Positions 15,894-23,997 of a DNA stretch of 34,018 bases are shown piece after piece. How positions within the stretch are numbered: the stretch's first letter is position 1; every line of letters starts with the position of its first letter. The notes under the pieces are model-generated. The model had not been told where the DNA came from, ran no database searches, and saw nothing but the letters and a program-made list of their open reading frames with translations. Made by a program: the position numbers and the translations under genes. This DNA is from a virus, in IMG/VR virus record IMGVR_UViG_3300023179_000301, positions 1-34,018 of that record; one strand, given 5' to 3'.

Positions 15894-17630
15894 ATGTCGC
15901 TGTTAACAGAATTCCCTTCGGGGTATCGCAAACCGGAGCCATTGAACAAAAGCTTCGATATGACTGTCCGGGACTGGAGCCGTCAGCAGTTCGGAGGAGA
16001 TGACATTGTTGATGAGATTCGCAAGGCTCTCAACACGGGTATCGTCACTTCCACTGGAACGAATCAGTATGGTCCTGTCTATCCCAATTCAGGTGGCCAG
16101 GGAGCTGGACAAGGTAGCGCATTGCGCCTTGAGAACCTTGACAACACCATGACCTCCGTTCTTGCGACGGCAGAGCATCTCAAGATTTTCAGGTTCCTCC
16201 ACAAGGAGCCGAGCAAGCAGCCATTCTATCAGTGGAACCGTCGTGATTCCTATGGCTCCACCAGAGGACATTTCGGATTTGCCGAAGGTGGCGCTCCTAC
16301 GGGTGGAGCTGGCCAGTGGAGCCGTAATGGGGCGTACGTGAAGTTCCTTGGAACTCGCGGTGGTGTAACTCATCCGGCAGTGCTGACCAACATCCTTGGC
16401 GGAATGTCCGTTGATCCGGTTGCTGAGGATCAGCTTGGGCGCACCATGGATTTCATGCAAAGAATTGAGCGAGCCATCATGTATGGTGACGAATCGATTC
16501 TTGATGCTTCGGGCTCGGATTCGAACTATGATGGTCTTGTCAAGCAGCTTACCACCAAGCGCAAGAAGAACATCATTGACTTGAAGGGCAAGCCTCTTAC
16601 CATGGACATTATTGCAAATACAGCTTCGCGCTTGGTAACAGAGGGAAAGCTCCTTTCGTTCCAGGATGTCACATTGTTCATGAGTCCGCAGAACATTGAA
16701 GATTTTGGCAAGTTGCGTTATTCGACGCAGCTCGGCACAATCAACGGTACTGCGAACGTTCCATTCGGGCCGGGTACCAGTGTTGATCGTTCTGATCTTT
16801 CGACATCCGCACGCAACAATCTTCTGGCGGGTCTATCGATTGTCGGACAATCGACTTCTTTCGGTGTCATTCCGTTTGAGTGGAGCATCTTCACGGAACC
16901 TGTGGAGGGTGGTGCACCGCTTGTCGATGGTGACTCAGGAACGGGTGTTCCTTCGGCTGGTCCAGCCGCCGGTCAGCTGGTTATCACTTCGCTGCATAAT
17001 ACCTCCGCTGGCATTGTCTCCAACATGGAAGCCGGAGATTACGCCTATGCTGTCTCGTCAGTAAGCGATTCGGGAGAAAGCGCTCCTGCAAAGGTTGCAC
17101 TTGCCGTGGGTTCCGCCGGTACATCTACGACTTCCGATCCGACTCTTGCCAATCTTCCCTTGTCCAGCGTTGCCAATGGGGTCTCAGCAAATCCGCGAGT
17201 GTATGTAACCGTGGCTGCTGGCGATTCGGTCATCCTTTCGATTCCTGCGGTCGACAAGGCAAAGTCTTTCCGGGTGTATCGCTGCAAGTTGATTTCCAGC
17301 TCGGAAACTGCGCCTGGTTTTGGAGCTACCGACAGCGAAGGGAAAAACCGCTGGCAGTATGTCGGACATCTTCCCGGAACGGCTGGTACGTTCACGGATC
17401 GCAACGGCACGCCGGAGCTGTACAACAACTTCCGTCCGGGAACAAACATTGCACCGCTGATCTGCCGCAATTCAGCTGACCTTTGCATTGCTCAGATGAG
17501 TCCACTGCTCAAGATGCCGCTGGCTCCAACGAACACCACGTTTGAGTATTTGTTGCTCTTGTATCATACGCTCGTTCTCAAGTCGCCCGAGAGACAGTTC
17601 ATCTTCAAGAATGTTGGTGCTCTCAACTAA
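15894..17630 (+). CDS. Major capsid protein (HK97 fold) with an Ig/fibronectin-like insertion, 578 aa
   Basis: This is the main shell protein. It has a near-ideal ribosome binding site (AAAAGGAGAACCATT) and the most G+C-rich, regular codon use in the window, as expected for high expression. Residues about 85-335 have the look of large-phage HK97-fold capsid proteins (for example QRIERAIMYGDESIL at about 187-201 and VTLFMSPQNIEDFGK). Residues about 340-505 form a beta-rich insert with a fibronectin/Ig-type signature (GDYAYAVSSVSDSGESAP, and a later FRVYRC strand). The fold then resumes to the C-terminus (about 510-578). The N-terminal roughly 60-80 residues are polar and may be removed by the neighbouring protease. 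It is followed by a strong terminator. Confidence 0.88.
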   Translation: MSLLTEFPSGYRKPEPLNKSFDMTVRDWSRQQFGGDDIVDEIRKALNTGIVTSTGTNQYGPVYPNSGGQGAGQGSALRLENLDNTMTSVLATAEHLKIFRFLHKEPSKQPFYQWNRRDSYGSTRGHFGFAEGGAPTGGAGQWSRNGAYVKFLGTRGGVTHPAVLTNILGGMSVDPVAEDQLGRTMDFMQRIERAIMYGDESILDASGSDSNYDGLVKQLTTKRKKNIIDLKGKPLTMDIIANTASRLVTEGKLLSFQDVTLFMSPQNIEDFGKLRYSTQLGTINGTANVPFGPGTSVDRSDLSTSARNNLLAGLSIVGQSTSFGVIPFEWSIFTEPVEGGAPLVDGDSGTGVPSAGPAAGQLVITSLHNTSAGIVSNMEAGDYAYAVSSVSDSGESAPAKVALAVGSAGTSTTSDPTLANLPLSSVANGVSANPRVYVTVAAGDSVILSIPAVDKAKSFRVYRCKLISSSETAPGFGATDSEGKNRWQYVGHLPGTAGTFTDRNGTPELYNNFRPGTNIAPLICRNSADLCIAQMSPLLKMPLAPTNTTFEYLLLLYHTLVLKSPERQFIFKNVGALN

Positions 17631-17642
17631 TATTGATATACT
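17614..17642 (+). promoter_or_regulatory. Putative extended -10 promoter at the end of the capsid gene
   Basis: TTGGTG (17614-17619), a 17-base spacer and TGATATACT (extended -10 with TATACT at 17637-17642) straddle the capsid stop codon. Transcription would begin within a few bases of the following terminator hairpin. It could feed the neck-tail unit by read-through. Confidence 0.35.
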
Positions 17643-17655
17643 TAAATAGCGTTGA

Positions 17656-17702
17656 GGAACCGCCGGGGAAACGGGTAACCATTCCCGGCGGTTCCTTGTT
17701 TT
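17656..17702 (+). terminator. Intrinsic terminator after the major capsid gene
   Basis: GGAACCGCCGGGGAA (17656-17670) pairs with TTCCCGGCGGTTCC (17682-17695), leaving one bulged G and an 11-base loop, followed by TTGTTTT. The G+C-rich stem makes it the strongest hairpin in the window. It would cap the abundant capsid message while allowing some read-through into the neck and tail genes. Confidence 0.85.
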
Positions 17703-17719
17703 GAAGAAAGAGGATTTTC

Positions 17720-18166
17720 ATGGCTAGGAAAAATGCGCAACAACTTGCCGAAGAAGCAAAGGAGAGGTTGAGGATTGCAAACGAGAAACAGCAAGAAATT
17801 GCCTTGCAAGCAATACAGTCGATTGAGAATGGCGCTGACCCAAAACTTGCAATGATGATTGCGGAAGAAGCAGCAAAATCTGTTTCTTCGAGACGTTTAA
17901 CGCAAGAGCTGGATCAATCAAGCAAGAAAGTCATGCAGATATCTCCGGAAGAACAGGAAACAAGTCACATTCGTTGGATTCCCGAGGAAATTCCTGCGTA
18001 TTCAGAGGCTTCATCAATTGAGTGTCGTGTCTTGGAACGTCATCCCAATAACGAACTTATAGATTTTATTGTCAGGGATCATGATCCTATTGCTCTTCCC
18101 GAGTATGCAGCGGATTACATGATCAAAAAATATCCCAATCATTTTGCGAGAGTTGAGAAAAATTGA
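17720..18166 (+). CDS. Small post-capsid protein, 148 aa
   Basis: It starts behind AGAGGATTTTC. Residues 1-75 are charged and Ala/Gln/Glu-rich, predicted as long helices or coiled coil. Residues about 85-148 form a compact mixed domain ending in LPEYAADYMIKKYPNHFARVE. Small proteins in this position, directly after the capsid gene, often join capsid vertices or the neck, but the family is not recognised. The stop overlaps the next start (TGATG). Confidence 0.68.
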   Translation: MARKNAQQLAEEAKERLRIANEKQQEIALQAIQSIENGADPKLAMMIAEEAAKSVSSRRLTQELDQSSKKVMQISPEEQETSHIRWIPEEIPAYSEASSIECRVLERHPNNELIDFIVRDHDPIALPEYAADYMIKKYPNHFARVEKN

Positions 18167-18546
18167 TGGCTACATTAGGACAAGCACGATTAGCGAAACT
18201 TGATGCATTGCCAAGTGGATCTTTTGTCATTGACGATGTCAATGAGGCGATGAGATATTGGTATTTGTCCGGAATTCCAACGGTTATTCTGAATGCATTG
18301 AATGGATCTCAATCAAGTGACATTTATGATCTTCCGGGCCGAAACAGCTTTATCGTTGATAACAGGACAGCAGTAATTGTCAATGTGCAAGGCTCGCTTG
18401 ATGGAACAAGTTTCGTAAACATTTGCAGTACAACTGCAACGGCGACAATTCAGACATTCAATGTTGTTGCAGCAAGTGCATTCAGATACTATCGATTGAC
18501 TTCAGCATCGAATGCAACTGCCAATTTTTCTGCAGTGAGAAACTAA
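18166..18546 (+). CDS. Small beta-rich structural protein, 126 aa
   Basis: The ATG at 18166 overlaps the previous stop (TGATG), giving coupled translation. A TTG one codon upstream is less likely. The sequence is mostly beta (FIVDNRTAVIVNVQGSLDG, then FRYYRLTSAS), with Ala/Thr/Ser-rich strands and no Cys cluster or catalytic pattern beyond one Cys. It resembles small sandwich domains used as head decoration, neck or tail-completion proteins. The exact role is not recognisable. Confidence 0.65.
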   Translation: MATLGQARLAKLDALPSGSFVIDDVNEAMRYWYLSGIPTVILNALNGSQSSDIYDLPGRNSFIVDNRTAVIVNVQGSLDGTSFVNICSTTATATIQTFNVVAASAFRYYRLTSASNATANFSAVRN

Positions 18547-18550
18547 CACC

Positions 18551-19201
18551 ATGTCTGTTGCCGAGTACGTATTCATCAACAGGATCACTGATTTTTACAA
18601 ACGGATGCGTGCTGGAGAATTTCCTGAAAAGCTCGATGAAATTTTTTATTTTCTTGATGAAAAAAGCAAGGTCATGACCAAGAAATGGCTCATGGATGAA
18701 CGATTCGAGTGGACGATTGGCAAGGGATGGAGTTTGCTTACCCAAACCCCTCCCATTGTTGCGCAAACAATGGACATAGAATCAGATAGGCAGCAGGTTC
18801 TTGGAAATTACATGGGACAGGATACGTCTTATGACTCCAAAGGTGTCGAGACTGCGCATTACGACGTGCATGGAAGGATAAAAACGGCAAGATTCAATTT
18901 TTTTCTTGTCGCTCCAAACTCTGACATGATTACGGCAATGTACCTCGTGTTGCAACGCGCTCTTGCAGAAGGCGAAACTCCCACCAGCAATGAACCATAT
19001 ATTATTCCCTATGAACAAATGGGAATTACTGACTTGTCTTATTCCGGTGGAGATCTTCGTCCTGATCAGAATTTTCTTCCAAATGTTGCATTTGCCAGAA
19101 CACTTAGTGTCACTTGTAGCTATATACATCAATGGAGAGGTAGTTCCTTTGGAAAATATGGATTTGCCTCAAGCATTGAATTGGGTACGGTGAACACATA
19201 A
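18551..19201 (+). CDS. Probable tail-terminator / neck protein, 216 aa
   Basis: The N-terminal 40 residues are helical (FINRITDFYKRMRAGEFP). An alpha/beta core follows in which a strand-rich part (HGRIKTARFNFFLVAP) precedes a helix (MITAMYLVLQRALAE), and a closing strand reads LSVTCSYIHQW. Tail-terminator proteins share this sheet-plus-helix layout and lie between capsid/neck and tail sheath genes, as here. No motif proves the assignment. The ribosome binding site is weak, and the start lies 4 bases after the previous stop, suggesting coupling. Confidence 0.5.
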   Translation: MSVAEYVFINRITDFYKRMRAGEFPEKLDEIFYFLDEKSKVMTKKWLMDERFEWTIGKGWSLLTQTPPIVAQTMDIESDRQQVLGNYMGQDTSYDSKGVETAHYDVHGRIKTARFNFFLVAPNSDMITAMYLVLQRALAEGETPTSNEPYIIPYEQMGITDLSYSGGDLRPDQNFLPNVAFARTLSVTCSYIHQWRGSSFGKYGFASSIELGTVNT

Positions 19202-19221
19202 AATAGAATTGGAGAAAAAAA

Positions 19222-19623
19222 ATGGCAAGATCCAGAAAGGCATCAGTTCCTGATGCATTAAGTGAGGAAACAATTATGGAAGATGCACCAATTGAAGAAA
19301 TTCCAACTGAAAACACAGAGGAAGAAATTTCTGTGCCATCGAAGGAAGAAGAAGAGGAAGCGTTGCGCGAACACTTGTTCTTCCTTACGAGAGGAAGAAC
19401 TCCGGTTCCTGTTCAACCAATGGCTGAGTGGATTGGAGATCCTCCTTCAGAGCCGGAACCAGAAAAAGCTTGTTCATTCGATGAATGGATACAGGAATTG
19501 AAACATCATTCCCGCCCTTTGCTTGCTGCATTCAGGATCATAGCCACAAGGAACGGATGGTATTACGCGCCCCCTTCATTTTGGGAGCATCAATTTACAA
19601 GCTGGATGCATGAACCCATATAA
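19222..19623 (+). CDS. Small acidic hypothetical protein, 133 aa
   Basis: It starts behind TTGGAGAAAAAAA. Residues 1-55 are Glu-rich and probably disordered. Residues 55-133 are compact, with Trp residues and Pro (MAEWIGDPPSEPEPE, then FDEWIQELKHH and NGWYYAPPSFWEHQ). The family is not recognised. Its place directly before the sheath gene suggests a neck or tail assembly factor, from context only. Confidence 0.65.
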   Translation: MARSRKASVPDALSEETIMEDAPIEEIPTENTEEEISVPSKEEEEEALREHLFFLTRGRTPVPVQPMAEWIGDPPSEPEPEKACSFDEWIQELKHHSRPLLAAFRIIATRNGWYYAPPSFWEHQFTSWMHEPI

Positions 19624-19666
19624 ATGAGAAAATAACAAAAAGAAATAACATCAGAAGGAGAACAAT

Positions 19667-22600
19667 ATGGCAGTTTCATTTAATGGAGTAACATTGATCG
19701 CTCCGGGAGTTGCATCCTACATTGATGACAATAATGCATCATTTGCAGCGGCACCAAGCACTGGACCTGAAATGGTCATCATGGGCGAAGCTGTTCGAGG
19801 AGAGCCCGGCAAGCCATTGGCTTTCAGCAATTACAATACCGCACTTGCTTATTATGGAGATCCGAATCCTGTAACCAATCCTTTGGTTTTCGGTCTCAAG
19901 AGCGCATTCAATGCTGGCGCTCGAAGAGTCGTTGCTGTGCGAATTGGAAGTCCCATTTCGACAACCACTGCGTCAGGCTCGGCAATTGCCGCAACTGCCT
20001 CGCAGGCAACCGCTACGGTTTCGCCTTTTACCTTGACAGCCAATGAATATGGCTATTATGGAAATTCGTGGCTGTTGTCAATTGCAAACTCCTCCAATGG
20101 CAAAACAGGATACAAGAAAATCACATTGACCCGTGACGGAGGAGTTACTTTCGTGACGGACAATGTCGGGTTGGACCTGCTCAAGCTTGAGTATATCAAC
20201 AATGATGGAATAAATAATGTCGATGCGCAGGCAAACCTTACATCCCGTATTCCAAAGGTAAAGATAACAAGTACGGGAATAGAATTGACAGCAACATCAG
20301 GAAATCCCGCACAAACATCCACAGTAACAGCAGGAAATATTCAAGCTGGAAATACTTACACAATATCTTCTAACCCGACTCCATCAGACATCACAAAGAC
20401 AGCATCAATATCAGGCAACGCATTGGTTGCCAATTCGGCAATGACCATTGGAACAGTCACTGCAGGAACGAACGTGATTGCTGCAACATCGGCAAATACT
20501 GTTTCTCGATCCGGAACTACAGTAACCGGAACAGGATTTAACGGCATTATGACTGAAGGGAAGATTACCTTTGCAGATGGAGGAACATTCACTGGTTCAA
20601 TTTCCGGAACAACGCTGACTGTTACTTCCGCCTCAGCCACTCTTGCCGTAGGCACGGCGTTTGCGGGAACTGGAGTTCTTCCCGGAACAAAGATCAGCGC
20701 ATTCGGAACAGGATCCTCTGGTGTTGGCACATATACATTGCAAGTAAATGGTGTCAGTACCAATCAGACTGTTGCATCAACAACAATGGTGGTTTTTTCA
20801 ACCGTTGCAACGATTGTTAGTGTCACAAATGCGACAACCCTTGTTACGGACACAAGTGGAGCTATTGCATCCTGTCAGTATTCCATCGCTTATGGATGGA
20901 CGTATTCCCTTACTGGGGCATTGGTTTCCAATGGAATAATCAATGCGACTTCTTCAATGAGCGTGGGAACATTATCTACTGCAAATGTTGCCAATAACGG
21001 AATAACGACAAATGGAACATTGTGGACGGTTGTACATGACGGTTCATACAGGTTTCCTCCGGGAACTTTGGTAAAGTTGTCGAACTTTGCTAACACTAGC
21101 TACAATGGTACGTATGTGGTAAACACAAGTGTTTCCAGCACATCATTCACCATTGCAAACACTACCGCTCTTGCAAGCTCCGGAACGGGAACAATAACTG
21201 CTGTTTCTTCCCTCGGTGTAAATCCTGTCATTTCATCGGTAACAGATGACGGCACGGCATACACGATCAATGTAAGTGTTGCGGGGCAGACAGGATATGG
21301 AGTTCCGACTGCGCCCGTTGCTCCCATCGCTGCGGTTGTAGACAAGGTAACGTTTGCCACCAGTTATGCAACAGACTTCAAGTTGCTGGGATCCTCATCT
21401 AACATAGTGGGAACCAGTTTCCTGGCAAGCGCAACAGGAGGAAAGGGAACAGGTCAGGCCACTTTCACAAGTGTTCCTGCAAGCATTCCGGGATCGAATT
21501 TCAAACTGGATGATACTGCCAATCAATTGACGTGGGAAAAATACCCTCAAATTTCTTCACTTATACAAAAAGTCAATCAATGGTATCTTGCAAATGGAAC
21601 TGGTTGGAAATTGTCTCTTTCTTCTGGAAATCCAGACGCTGGATTTTTTTCATCAAATCTTGATTTGCTTGATGAAACAGTAGTGCCAAGCTCTTCAGCA
21701 ATTGTCTTGAATTCCAGTGTTGCAAACACTGTATTGAGAGGCAATGTATATAGCATCTATCAGGCATTGATCGGTAGTGTGTTTTCTCCGCATTTTTCCG
21801 TTGCAAAATCAGGCAATGCGTCATCGATAGCCAACGGAGTGTATGGATTTTCTGGCGCGGTACAGAGTGCAGTTACTGCCTATCATTGGGATTATGCATT
21901 GACACAACTTGAAAGTGCAGAAACGGTTGAAATCATATGTCCTATGACCTCCAATCAAGTCATTCAATCTGCAGTGCTTGAGCATTGCAAGAATATGGCG
22001 CTTCCAACTGGAAAGAAAGAGCGATTTGCGGTTTTTGGTGGTCCGGCAGGACAAAGTGTTACATCTGCCAAAACGCTTGCTTCCTCATTCAATGACAAGC
22101 GCGCCGTTGTTGTCTGGCCGGGAATCAAGGATTATGACAACGATGGCAATCTCGTGACATGGGCTCCGACATATCTCGCTCCATATATTGCTGGCCTTCT
22201 TTATTCGCAGCCAGATCCGTCAATTCCTCTTACAAACAAGACAATCAATGTGTTGGCATTGGAAACAATTGCCAAGCCTGCAGATATTGATGATCTTGTT
22301 TCAAATGGTGTGCTTGCAATAAAGTATGAGGCTTCTCGTGGATTTGTCATCTCCCAGTCATTGACAACATGGACAGGGGATACTCGTTATGTCAGACGTG
22401 AAATCAGCACAATGCGTTGCGCCGATATTGTCATGAAAAATGTCAGGAACTCCGTACGGAATCTTGTTGGATCGCGTCTGGATGGAGCGCTCATTCAAGA
22501 GATCTCCAGAAGAGTAAATACAACTCTTATTTACGCTACAGACGCAGGATTGATTGTTGGCAATGCATCCAATCCGTCGTATAAAAATCTTGATGTTCGC

Positions 22601-22687
22601 ACCGTTGGCGATGCGATATATGTGGATTTCTCAATAAGTCCGGCAATTCCCGCAAATTATCTGCTCATCACCGCACATATTCTATAA
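19667..22687 (+). CDS. Tail sheath protein with a large beta-rich insertion, 1006 aa
   Basis: This is the contractile sheath subunit that surrounds the tube and drives injection. It has a strong ribosome binding site (AGAAGGAGAACAAT). The N-terminal domain has the usual opening (GVTLIAPGVASYI), then MGEAVRGEPGKPL, FGLKSAFNAGARRVVAVRIG, and LTANEYGYYGNSW at about 125-137. The C-terminal domain (about 740-1006) has YLAPYIAGL, GVLAIKYEASRGFVISQSLT, RYVRREISTMRCADIV and SPAIPANYLLIT, which are the typical C-terminal elements. Between about 205 and 600 lies a Ser/Thr/Gly-rich insert containing GTGVLPGTKI (from G334) and YNGTYVV, which are surface beta modules. Most sheath proteins are about 400-700 residues, so this one is unusually long. 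Confidence 0.9.
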   Translation: MAVSFNGVTLIAPGVASYIDDNNASFAAAPSTGPEMVIMGEAVRGEPGKPLAFSNYNTALAYYGDPNPVTNPLVFGLKSAFNAGARRVVAVRIGSPISTTTASGSAIAATASQATATVSPFTLTANEYGYYGNSWLLSIANSSNGKTGYKKITLTRDGGVTFVTDNVGLDLLKLEYINNDGINNVDAQANLTSRIPKVKITSTGIELTATSGNPAQTSTVTAGNIQAGNTYTISSNPTPSDITKTASISGNALVANSAMTIGTVTAGTNVIAATSANTVSRSGTTVTGTGFNGIMTEGKITFADGGTFTGSISGTTLTVTSASATLAVGTAFAGTGVLPGTKISAFGTGSSGVGTYTLQVNGVSTNQTVASTTMVVFSTVATIVSVTNATTLVTDTSGAIASCQYSIAYGWTYSLTGALVSNGIINATSSMSVGTLSTANVANNGITTNGTLWTVVHDGSYRFPPGTLVKLSNFANTSYNGTYVVNTSVSSTSFTIANTTALASSGTGTITAVSSLGVNPVISSVTDDGTAYTINVSVAGQTGYGVPTAPVAPIAAVVDKVTFATSYATDFKLLGSSSNIVGTSFLASATGGKGTGQATFTSVPASIPGSNFKLDDTANQLTWEKYPQISSLIQKVNQWYLANGTGWKLSLSSGNPDAGFFSSNLDLLDETVVPSSSAIVLNSSVANTVLRGNVYSIYQALIGSVFSPHFSVAKSGNASSIANGVYGFSGAVQSAVTAYHWDYALTQLESAETVEIICPMTSNQVIQSAVLEHCKNMALPTGKKERFAVFGGPAGQSVTSAKTLASSFNDKRAVVVWPGIKDYDNDGNLVTWAPTYLAPYIAGLLYSQPDPSIPLTNKTINVLALETIAKPADIDDLVSNGVLAIKYEASRGFVISQSLTTWTGDTRYVRREISTMRCADIVMKNVRNSVRNLVGSRLDGALIQEISRRVNTTLIYATDAGLIVGNASNPSYKNLDVRTVGDAIYVDFSISPAIPANYLLITAHIL

Positions 22688-22702
22688 AAAAGGAAAAATG
22701 AA

Positions 22703-23473
22703 ATGTCAACAACTGCAAAACTTTGGAATACGGGAGTACGCACAGGCGGTAAAGTAGTCATCTACATGGATAATTATCCAATCGCATTTGCACAATCAGC
22801 TCGTTTTCGAGACGATTATGGACTTGAACCGGTAAACGTGATTGGCCAGCTTCAGACCATTGAGTACGTTCCGATGCATGCACGTCACGAAATCACCATT
22901 TCAGTTCTCGTCTTGAGAGGAACGAGTCTTTCAAAATTGGGTCTTGAACCCACAGGAGCTGGATCCTTTGGTCTTCTGCAGGCAGGAGGAGGAAAAAAGA
23001 CACTGGGAGATGGGTTCATGGAAATGGATCCGTCGTCTGCATACTACAACAAGCAAGTGTCAGAGTATGGCAAAACCAGTAAGGATACGGCTGCGGACAA
23101 TGATGACCTCCTTCCTGCGAGTGATGTCGGCACAACAAGAAACATTATTAGTGGGCCAGATTCCAGCAAGGATTTGTCCCAGGTTTGGCGAGTCATTCAT
23201 TCCAAGGTCTTTGACATTGAAGTCAAGGATGCTCAATTGTACACAGGTGCCGAGGCAACTGCCAACGCTTCTGGATCGGAGATAGCTGCAGCTGCTGCAT
23301 CTGCAGGTGCACCTGCGGTAAACAAATGGCCAAGAACAATTGTGAAATACAAAGATTGTTTCTTTGCGGGTGGGGATCTGAATATTGATGCAAATCGCGT
23401 TCTCATGCATAATGTAACGTTTTATGCAAGAGACAAGGATGCCACAAACAGCTCTCTGTTCTCCAGACCTTAA
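22703..23473 (+). CDS. Tail tube protein, 256 aa
   Basis: This is the inner tube subunit stacked inside the sheath. It directly follows the sheath gene with a good ribosome binding site (AAAAAAGGAAAAATGAA), the conserved sheath-tube order of contractile phages. The N-terminal region (GGKVVIYMDNYPIAFAQSARFRD at about 14-36) and strands such as IEYVPMHARHEITISVLVL fit the tube beta-barrel. The middle 90-150 region is a Gly/Asp-rich loop, and the C-terminus closes with YKDCFFAGGDLNIDANRVL. It is followed by a terminator, consistent with an abundant product. It is larger than minimal tubes (about 150-170 residues). Confidence 0.78.
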   Translation: MSTTAKLWNTGVRTGGKVVIYMDNYPIAFAQSARFRDDYGLEPVNVIGQLQTIEYVPMHARHEITISVLVLRGTSLSKLGLEPTGAGSFGLLQAGGGKKTLGDGFMEMDPSSAYYNKQVSEYGKTSKDTAADNDDLLPASDVGTTRNIISGPDSSKDLSQVWRVIHSKVFDIEVKDAQLYTGAEATANASGSEIAAAAASAGAPAVNKWPRTIVKYKDCFFAGGDLNIDANRVLMHNVTFYARDKDATNSSLFSRP

Positions 23474-23494
23474 CATGTTTTTGTCGCAAGCATT

Positions 23495-23530
23495 CACAAA
23501 AACCATCCGGACTTCCGGATGGTTTTTGTG
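23495..23530 (+). terminator. Intrinsic terminator between the tube gene and the chaperone/tape-measure unit
   Basis: CACAAAAACCATCCGG (23495-23510) and CCGGATGGTTTTTGTG (23515-23530) form a perfect 16-bp stem with an ACTT loop. The T-run lies in the 3' arm and the A-run in the 5' arm, so it may act in both directions. Confidence 0.8.
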
Positions 23531-23537
23531 TTATACT
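23529..23537 (+). promoter_or_regulatory. Putative extended -10 promoter element
   Basis: TGTTATACT lies directly after the terminator hairpin. It has the TGn-TATACT form also seen at 17634-17642. No clear -35 box is visible at the right distance. It would start transcription near 23543, just ahead of the TTG-initiated chaperone gene. Confidence 0.35.
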
Positions 23538-23552
23538 GAGGATGCATTTCGC

Positions 23553-23558
23553 AAGGAG
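23553..23558 (+). promoter_or_regulatory. Ribosome binding site that selects a TTG start
   Basis: AAGGAG (23553-23558) is 7 bases from TTG (23566-23568), the best spacing in this region. The upstream ATG at 23542 would place this site inside the coding sequence and has no ribosome binding site of its own. Confidence 0.65.
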
Positions 23559-23565
23559 AAATACA

Positions 23566-23997
23566 TTGAGCGAAGAAACATCACCTACCATTAATAAAGA
23601 AAGCATTACGGCTGTCATTGCAAAAGCTTCGGAAATTCCAAAGATTTCCTACACAAAAGATTCTATTCCATATGATCCTTCAAAATGCCACGAGATTGAG
23701 GGCCCATGCGGAACAATCGGCGTGGTCAGGGGACATCTTAATCTTCAAAGGACAGCAGGAAAAGCGGTTGCCCTTGCCTTGCAAGGAACAACCGTTGATC
23801 AACGCACATATGAAATGACATGGATGTCTATCATGCTTCAGATGGTTACACAATCTCCCGGATATCTTCCGGCATATTGCAATGGAAATATTGACAAATT
23901 CCTGGAAAACATTTACGAATTTGATGACTTGTCTCATTATTATCGTGAGTGGGAATCATGGAGGGGATCTTTTCGAGTTTCCAGACCCGGCAAGTGA
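23566..23997 (+). CDS. Tail assembly chaperone, upstream frame (gpG-like), 143 aa
   Basis: It lies between tube and tape measure genes, where tail assembly chaperones of the gpG/gpGT type are found. The start is set by AAGGAG before TTG at 23566. The protein is alpha/beta, with a helix ending FDDLSHYYREWESWRG. A second open frame (+1) overlaps the end without a credible start codon or ribosome binding site of its own, as expected for a frameshift partner. The candidate slip site is TCT TTT CGA at 23968-23976, 7 codons before this frame's stop. The short product would predominate and the fused one be minor. The role is known from lambda-like systems and inferred here. Confidence 0.72.
   Translation: MSEETSPTINKESITAVIAKASEIPKISYTKDSIPYDPSKCHEIEGPCGTIGVVRGHLNLQRTAGKAVALALQGTTVDQRTYEMTWMSIMLQMVTQSPGYLPAYCNGNIDKFLENIYEFDDLSHYYREWESWRGSFRVSRPGK
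23968..23976 (+). other. Candidate +1 programmed frameshift site (TCT TTT CGA)
   Basis: In the chaperone frame the codons are TCT TTT CGA. Phe-tRNA on TTT can move one base forward to TTC, and the next codon read becomes GAG in the downstream frame. The same logic is established for influenza PA-X (UCC UUU CGU). The resulting fusion would read ...WRGSF-EFPDPASEK... and be about 319 residues long. A second possible slip at AGA CCC GGC, nearer the stop, is less attractive. Frame geometry excludes the common -1 shift; only +1 or -2 joins the two frames. Confidence 0.55.

Noticed and set aside
23542-23565. ATG at 23542 as the chaperone start
   Set aside because: It lies 5 bases after a TATACT element and has no ribosome binding site; AAGGAG is spaced for TTG at 23566.
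23882-23974. Independent start of the downstream chaperone frame at the ATG at 23882
   Set aside because: There is no ribosome binding site, and the predicted N-terminal residues in the overlap look like an out-of-frame reading of the upstream protein.
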